DNA of 9,893 bases, from NCBI GenBank assembly GCA_024224995.1, contig JAAENB010000642.1, forward strand, positions 1 through 9,893, in the 5' to 3' direction. Position numbers and translations under genes: made by a program. Source of the stretch: a bacterium. GTDB taxonomy: Bacteria; Spirochaetota; UBA4802; UBA5550. The notes under the pieces are model-generated. The model was given only the letters and a program-made list of their open reading frames with translations, was not told where the DNA came from and made no database searches. This document shows positions 5,606-9,893 of this stretch, piece by piece (the first letter of the stretch is position 1; each line of letters starts with the position of its first letter).

Positions 5606-6937
5606 ATGAAAAAGATTAATATCAAACATATTTTTTACACCGGGGCTGCCATGCTGCTAATGGCCCTCACCGCATGCGGCACCGGGTTCGAAGACGATGT
5701 CCCTGCCGGTGAAACCGATCCCTGGCAGGGAACCCTGCTTTTTGGGACTCCTGAAATCGATGAAGCCTATGACATCGCTCTGGACCCTTCAGGGAATATT
5801 TATATCACCGGGCAGTCGCAAGGAGACCTGGACGGAAACACAAACACCGGCAAGGGCGATATTTTCCTGGCGAAGTTTAAACCTTCAGGGGAGAAAGAAT
5901 GGGTTCAGCTTACGGGTTCGGACGAGGATGAACAGGCAAATGCTCTTGCTGTTGACAGCAACGGGAACAGCTACATTACAGGCAGGAGTCATGGCAGCAT
6001 ATGGGATCATACCCTGGTAGGAGAATATGACTACCTGCTTGCAAAATTCGATACATCGGGTGAGAAAAAATGGAGCCATCACCTGGGTACCTCAAGCGGT
6101 AATCATGGTAATGATATTATTGTAGATGCCGATAACATTATTCATGTTGCCGGGTATACCTACGGAGGGCTGAATGGTTATAGCGGTAGCGGTATGTGGG
6201 ATGCCTTTTTTCTGAGGTATGACGCTACGGGGTATCTTAGCAGTACTTCCCTTTTCGGCGGGACAGTAAGCGATTTTGGTTATGGTATAACATTGGACAG
6301 CATGGGCAATATCTACATGTCGGGCTGTAGCAAAAATGACCTGGACGGGACAAGCGCCGGAGGGAATGATATATTTTTGGCACAGTTTAACTATACCAAA
6401 AACCCGGTAAACGTATGGACCCGGCAGACCGGTTCATTTAACGGTGAATATGGATATGATATTACCGTTGATAATGATGATAATATTTATATTACGGGGA
6501 TGACCAAAAGTACTCTGGACGGTTCCGAGTATGTTTTCCTGATAAAATATTCCTCATCAGGGGACAAACTCTGGACCCGGGTTGTTGGTTCCGAGAACAA
6601 TGACGAGGGCAGAAGTGTTGCCGTGGACAGTGATAATAATGTTTACGTTGCCGGGTATACCGGCGGCGGCCTGGATGGAAACATAAACGCCGGCGGGAAT
6701 GATATTTTTCTTATGAAGTATTCCTCTTCCGGGGTGTGGCAGTGGACGAAACAGCCGGGGACTCCTTACAGTGATGTGGCCTACAACATGGTTATCAACA
6801 AAAAAGAAAATAGTGATGATGATATTTATATTACGGGATGCAGCTCCGGAAACCTGGACGGTAAAACCCACTCAAACGAGGGAGTTTCGGGCGATATTTT
6901 TATAATGAAATTTAATACCTCCGGAGAGATTCAATGA
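5606..6937 (+). CDS. SBBP-repeat seven-bladed beta-propeller lipoprotein, type B (gene 4 of array)
   Basis: A 443-residue lipoprotein starting 43 nt after gene 3, with AAAAGGA at 5591-5597. The lipobox is LTAC with Cys24, followed by GTGFEDD and PWQGTLLFGT. Seven repeats lie at about 57-113, 114-170, 171-227, 228-285, 286-337, 338-394 and 395-443. The type B marks are present (FKPSGEKEW, WSHHLG, MWDAFFLRY, short blade 5, KKENSDDD in blade 7). Blade 2 is four residues shorter than in genes 2 and 5, missing the stretch before 'YDY'. The DNA is very similar to gene 5, with a 38-nt identical stretch at 5720-5757, indicating recent duplication or gene conversion. The last codons carry the SD of gene 5, and the stop overlaps the gene 5 start. 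Confidence 0.88.
   Translation: MKKINIKHIFYTGAAMLLMALTACGTGFEDDVPAGETDPWQGTLLFGTPEIDEAYDIALDPSGNIYITGQSQGDLDGNTNTGKGDIFLAKFKPSGEKEWVQLTGSDEDEQANALAVDSNGNSYITGRSHGSIWDHTLVGEYDYLLAKFDTSGEKKWSHHLGTSSGNHGNDIIVDADNIIHVAGYTYGGLNGYSGSGMWDAFFLRYDATGYLSSTSLFGGTVSDFGYGITLDSMGNIYMSGCSKNDLDGTSAGGNDIFLAQFNYTKNPVNVWTRQTGSFNGEYGYDITVDNDDNIYITGMTKSTLDGSEYVFLIKYSSSGDKLWTRVVGSENNDEGRSVAVDSDNNVYVAGYTGGGLDGNINAGGNDIFLMKYSSSGVWQWTKQPGTPYSDVAYNMVINKKENSDDDIYITGCSSGNLDGKTHSNEGVSGDIFIMKFNTSGEIQ
6923..6928 (+). promoter_or_regulatory. Ribosome binding site of gene 5 inside the gene 4 coding end
   Basis: GGAGAG lies 5 nt before the ATG at 6934 and encodes part of the terminal Ser-Gly-Glu-Ile-Gln of gene 4. With the ATGA overlap it implies translational coupling. 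The same arrangement recurs at 8281-8286. Confidence 0.75.
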
Positions 6938-8295
6938 AAATTAAAAATTCTATAAAAAAGTCTTTTTATCAAAAACTGTTTTATGTAGTTCTTTTAACCG
7001 CGTTATTTGCCCTCACCGCTTGCGGCACCGGCTTTGAAGACGACGACAACGGCGCGAGTCCCGACCCCTGGCAGGGAACCCTGCTTTTTGGGACTCCTGA
7101 AATAGATGAAGCCTATGACATAGCTCTGGACACTTCAGGGAATATTTATATCACCGGCCAGTCGCAAGGAGACCTGGACGGAAACACAAACGCCGGGAAA
7201 GGCGATATTTTCCTGGCCAGGTTCAAACCTTCAGGGGAAAAAGAATGGGTGCACCTTATGGGTTCGGACGAGTATGAACGGGGAAATGCTCTTGCTGTTG
7301 ACAGCAACGGGAACAGTTATATTACGGGCAGGAGTCACGGCAATATATGGGATTATACCATGATAGGAGCTGTGGAATCGGATTATGACTATTTTCTGGC
7401 AAAATTCGATACATCGGGTGAGAAAATATGGAGCCATCACCTGGGTACCACAAGAGGCAATCAGGGTAATGATATTCAAATAGATGCTGATAATATAATT
7501 CATGTTGCCGGGTATACTTACGATGGCCTGAACGGCGATAGCGGTGAAGGCGGGTGGGATGCCTTTTTGCTGAAGTATGATGCTGCGGGCGATCTTACCA
7601 GGACTACCCTTTTCGGCGGGACAGGAACAGATTTCGGCTATAGTACGGCATTGGACAGTACGGGCAATATCTATATATCAGGTTTTACTCAAAATGACCT
7701 GGACGGGACAAATGCCGGCGGAGATGATATATTTTTAGCGCAGTATAACTATACCAAGAGCCCGGTGAACGTCTGGACCCGGCAAACCGGGGCTTTCGGC
7801 GATGACATTGGATATGATATTACCGTTGATAATGATGATAATATTTATATTACGGGCATAACCTCCAGTACTCTGGACGGTTACAACCATGTTTTCCTGG
7901 TAAAATATTCCTCATTGGGCGACAAACTCTGGACCCGGGTTGTTGGTTCCGATAACAATGACGCGGGCAGATGCGTTGCCGTGGACAGTGATAATAATGT
8001 TTATGTTACCGGGCATACCTCCGGCGGTCTGGACGGAAACATAAACGCCGGCGGCAATGATGTTTTTCTTATGAAGTATTCCTCTTCCGGAGCGAAGCAG
8101 TGGACCAAACAGGTTGGGACTCCTTACAAAGATCTGGCGTATAACATGGCTATCAACAAAAAAGAAAATAGTGATGATGATATTTTTATTACGGGATACA
8201 GCGATGGAAACCTGGACGGAAATACCAACTCAAACGAGGGAGTTTCCAGCGATATTTTTATAATGAAATTTAATACCTCCGGAGAGATTCAATGA
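6934..8295 (+). CDS. SBBP-repeat seven-bladed beta-propeller lipoprotein, type B (gene 5 of array)
   Basis: A 453-residue lipoprotein whose ATG overlaps the gene 4 stop (ATGA). The signal peptide is longer and more basic than its paralogues' (several Lys in the first 14 residues) and ends in LTAC with Cys30. GTGFEDDD and PWQGTLLFGT follow. Seven repeats lie at about 63-119, 120-180, 181-237, 238-295, 296-347, 348-404 and 405-453. All type B marks are present: FKPSGEKEW, WSHHLG, GWDAFLLKY, 'NYTKSPVNVW' in blade 4, short blade 5 and KKENSDDD. Blade 2 keeps the full 61-residue form. It is the nearest paralogue of gene 4. The 3' end is identical to those of genes 2 and 4 over 38 nt and supplies the SD of gene 6. 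The ligand is unknown. Confidence 0.88.
   Translation: MKIKNSIKKSFYQKLFYVVLLTALFALTACGTGFEDDDNGASPDPWQGTLLFGTPEIDEAYDIALDTSGNIYITGQSQGDLDGNTNAGKGDIFLARFKPSGEKEWVHLMGSDEYERGNALAVDSNGNSYITGRSHGNIWDYTMIGAVESDYDYFLAKFDTSGEKIWSHHLGTTRGNQGNDIQIDADNIIHVAGYTYDGLNGDSGEGGWDAFLLKYDAAGDLTRTTLFGGTGTDFGYSTALDSTGNIYISGFTQNDLDGTNAGGDDIFLAQYNYTKSPVNVWTRQTGAFGDDIGYDITVDNDDNIYITGITSSTLDGYNHVFLVKYSSLGDKLWTRVVGSDNNDAGRCVAVDSDNNVYVTGHTSGGLDGNINAGGNDVFLMKYSSSGAKQWTKQVGTPYKDLAYNMAINKKENSDDDIFITGYSDGNLDGNTNSNEGVSSDIFIMKFNTSGEIQ
8281..8286 (+). promoter_or_regulatory. Ribosome binding site of gene 6 inside the gene 5 coding end
   Basis: GGAGAG lies 5 nt upstream of the ATG at 8292, which overlaps the gene 5 stop at 8293-8295. 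This is the same coupled arrangement as at the gene 4/gene 5 junction. Confidence 0.75.
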
Positions 8296-9599
8296 AAAAA
8301 TCGATATCCTTACTTATTGTAACACTCTTAACAACCATCCTTTCTCTTTCAGGATGTGGTGAAGGGTTTGATGATTCGGGCAACAGCGATTTGGAAAACG
8401 CCGTGTGGACAGGGACTCAGCAAGGCGGAACCGGCCAGGATGAGATTTCTTACGCAACGGCTATTGACAGTAAGGGGAACATCTATATTGCCGGTTACAC
8501 AGGGGCAGACCTTGACGGACAAACGAACGCGGGCGAGGAGGATGCCTTTCTTATTAAATATAAACCTGCGGGAGAAAAAGAATGGACACGGCTCCTGGGA
8601 TCAAACCAGAACGATTCCTCAAAAAGTATCGCCATAGGATCTGATGATACTATTTATATTACCGGGTATACCTCAGGACTTCTGGATGGAACTTCAAACC
8701 CGGGAGGTCTTGATACGTTTCTTGCGGCTTTTAATTCATCGGGAGACAATCTCTGGACTCGCCAGTTTGGATCAAGCACAAATGATGAACCACACGGGAT
8801 GACAATCGATAAAGATAACAATGTTTATATTTGCGGGAGAACTGAAGGAGTCCTGGAAGGAAGCACAAACCCCGGAAGCTATGATGTATACTTGGCAAAA
8901 TATAATTCACAGGGAACGATGGAATGGATAAAACAACGGGGCTCAGCTTCCAATGACACTGCCCTTGCTCTGGCAATAGACAATGATGGTTTTATTTATA
9001 TAACCGGTTACACATCGGGAGACCTTGACGAACAAACGAATGCCCAGGCAGGAGATTACGATATCTTTCTCATGATGTATACCCCAAGCGGAACCCATTT
9101 AAAAACCAGGCTCTATGGAGCGGCAGAGGCTGATAAGCCTTATGGGATAGCAATAGACAGCAGTAATGCTATCTATATTGCGGGAACAACGAAGGGTTAT
9201 CTTGATACCGGCGGTAGTGGCTCTAACGCTGGAGAATACGATTCCTTTGTAATGAAACTGGATTCGGATAAAGATATTGTCTGGATTGATCAAACAGGAT
9301 CGGAAGAGGATGATATCCTCAGAGCTATTGAAATGGACAGCAAGAACAATATTTATACAACAGGGTATACCTTAAACAGTATGGGCACCGGTTTCGATAT
9401 CTTCCTGTTAGCATATGACACTTCGGGAAATCTACAGCTCGTAAGTCAGACAGGCGGCGCGGGAGACGATTATGCTCACAGTCTGGTTATTGATAATTTC
9501 GACAATGTATTTGTTTCCGGCCACACGAATAGCGCGCTTGCAGGAAACACAAACAGCGGCGGCTTTGACTATTTCTTAATGAAAATCTATTCCGAATAA
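8292..9599 (+). CDS. SBBP-repeat seven-bladed beta-propeller lipoprotein, divergent type C (gene 6 of array)
   Basis: A 435-residue lipoprotein, the most divergent complete member. The signal peptide ends in lipobox LSGC with Cys22. The anchor reads GEGFDD, and the closing strand is VWTGTQQGGT instead of PWQGT..FGT. Seven repeats lie at about 56-112, 113-169, 170-226, 227-285, 286-345, 346-397 and 398-435. Blade 1 is B-like ('KPAGEKEW'). The later blades follow the A register: blade 4 lacks the Trp strand ('THLKTRLYG'), blade 5 has an altered loop ('DSDKDIVWIDQ') and blade 6 is short. The last blade ends early, in 'FLMKIYSE', without the SGEIQ tail. It is translationally coupled to gene 5. 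It could be an older member or a mosaic of the A and B types; its function is unknown. Confidence 0.87.
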   Translation: MKKSISLLIVTLLTTILSLSGCGEGFDDSGNSDLENAVWTGTQQGGTGQDEISYATAIDSKGNIYIAGYTGADLDGQTNAGEEDAFLIKYKPAGEKEWTRLLGSNQNDSSKSIAIGSDDTIYITGYTSGLLDGTSNPGGLDTFLAAFNSSGDNLWTRQFGSSTNDEPHGMTIDKDNNVYICGRTEGVLEGSTNPGSYDVYLAKYNSQGTMEWIKQRGSASNDTALALAIDNDGFIYITGYTSGDLDEQTNAQAGDYDIFLMMYTPSGTHLKTRLYGAAEADKPYGIAIDSSNAIYIAGTTKGYLDTGGSGSNAGEYDSFVMKLDSDKDIVWIDQTGSEEDDILRAIEMDSKNNIYTTGYTLNSMGTGFDIFLLAYDTSGNLQLVSQTGGAGDDYAHSLVIDNFDNVFVSGHTNSALAGNTNSGGFDYFLMKIYSE

Positions 9600-9613
9600 A
9601 GGAGAGCAACATA

Positions 9614-9893
9614 ATGAAAAAACTTCTTACGATATTTATCGCAATAACGGCAATCTACACTACCGCATGCGGCAGCGGTTGGGAAGACGATGACGACCGC
9701 GGCGCGAATCCCTGGCAGGGGACGGTGCTTTTTGGTACTCCTGAAACAGATCAAGCCAGTGATATAACCCTGGACAACTCGGGAAACATTTACCTTACCG
9801 GGAGATCGGCAGGGGATCTGGACGGAAACACAAACTCCGGTTTAACCGATATTTTCCTGGCGAAGTTCAAACCTTCAGGGGAAAAAGAATGGG
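9614..9893 (+). CDS. SBBP-repeat beta-propeller lipoprotein, B-like, partial (gene 7 of array)
   Basis: The gene is truncated by the window edge, with 93 codons visible. The ATG follows GGAGAG (9601-9606) and lies 14 nt after the gene 6 stop, so it belongs to the same unit. The signal peptide MKKLLTIFIAITAIYTTAC ends with Cys19. The anchor is GSGWEDDDD, the only copy with Trp in place of Phe. The closing strand PWQGTVLFGT and a first blade with 'DIFLAKFKPSGEKEW' match the type B genes 2, 4 and 5. The array therefore continues beyond the window. Confidence 0.85.
   Translation, partial: MKKLLTIFIAITAIYTTACGSGWEDDDDRGANPWQGTVLFGTPETDQASDITLDNSGNIYLTGRSAGDLDGNTNSGLTDIFLAKFKPSGEKEW

Larger units (their letters stand above)
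1205..6937 (+). repeat. Duplicated A-B gene pair: 1205-3914 and 4219-6937
   Basis: Genes 1 and 3 share type A marks, and genes 2 and 4 share type B marks. The short A-B junctions (2528-2561 and 5563-5605) also resemble each other: both contain GCCG.TTCAAT, an A/T stretch, an SD and TTTATAATGAAAA. This indicates that a two-gene unit was copied as a block, followed by further copying of the B gene (genes 5 and 7). Confidence 0.65.

Noticed and set aside
1205..9599. Regular spacing of about 150-180 nt of GGNAATATTTATATTACCGG-like words as a CRISPR or satellite array
   Set aside because: The words are in-frame codons for the blade core GNIYITG, are imperfect, and are separated by coding sequence.

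Overview
The window holds one incomplete gene on the minus strand (an AAA-type ATPase, 1-990). Diverging from it is a plus-strand tandem array of seven paralogous lipoprotein genes that fills the rest (1205 to the right edge, the last one cut off). The encoded proteins are built from SBBP-type beta-propeller repeats. Each has an N-terminal lipoprotein signal peptide, a conserved Cys-Gly-x-Gly-aromatic-acidic anchor and, in the six complete genes, exactly seven repeats of about 50-60 residues. The short 'PWQGT..FGT' strand just before repeat 1 supplies the part missing after repeat 7, as expected for a circularly closed seven-bladed propeller.

The organism is most likely a Gram-negative bacterium. 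It has lipoproteins with Gly at +2 (typical of outer-membrane sorting), a textbook sigma-54 promoter, moderate GC content and strong AGGAG-type ribosome binding sites. The ATPase type, SBBP lipoproteins and the GTAGGGGCGAGGC palindrome resemble what I associate with Desulfobacterota and similar environmental lineages. That is an impression, not a placement.

Layout: 1-990, partial ATPase (minus). 991-1204, divergent regulatory region with a probable sigma-70 promoter for the ATPase and a consensus-perfect sigma-54 promoter (1149-1165) for the array. Genes 1 (1205-2527) and 2 (2562-3914) form an 'A-B' pair. 3915-4218 is a 304-nt gap with a perfect 30-bp palindrome and a terminator-like hairpin. 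Genes 3 (4219-5562) and 4 (5606-6937) form a second A-B pair. Gene 5 (6934-8295, type B) and gene 6 (8292-9599, a divergent third type) follow through ATGA stop/start overlaps. Gene 7 (9614 to the edge, B-like) begins 14 nt after gene 6.

Genes 1-2 look like one transcription unit and genes 3-7 like a second, or like a continuation past an attenuator-like hairpin. The products probably coat the periplasmic or outer face of the outer membrane as a family of related acidic propellers. Their ligand or partner cannot be read from the sequence. The most interesting points are the sigma-54-driven expansion of near-identical propellers, the A-B unit duplication, and a one-blade offset between the A and B types.
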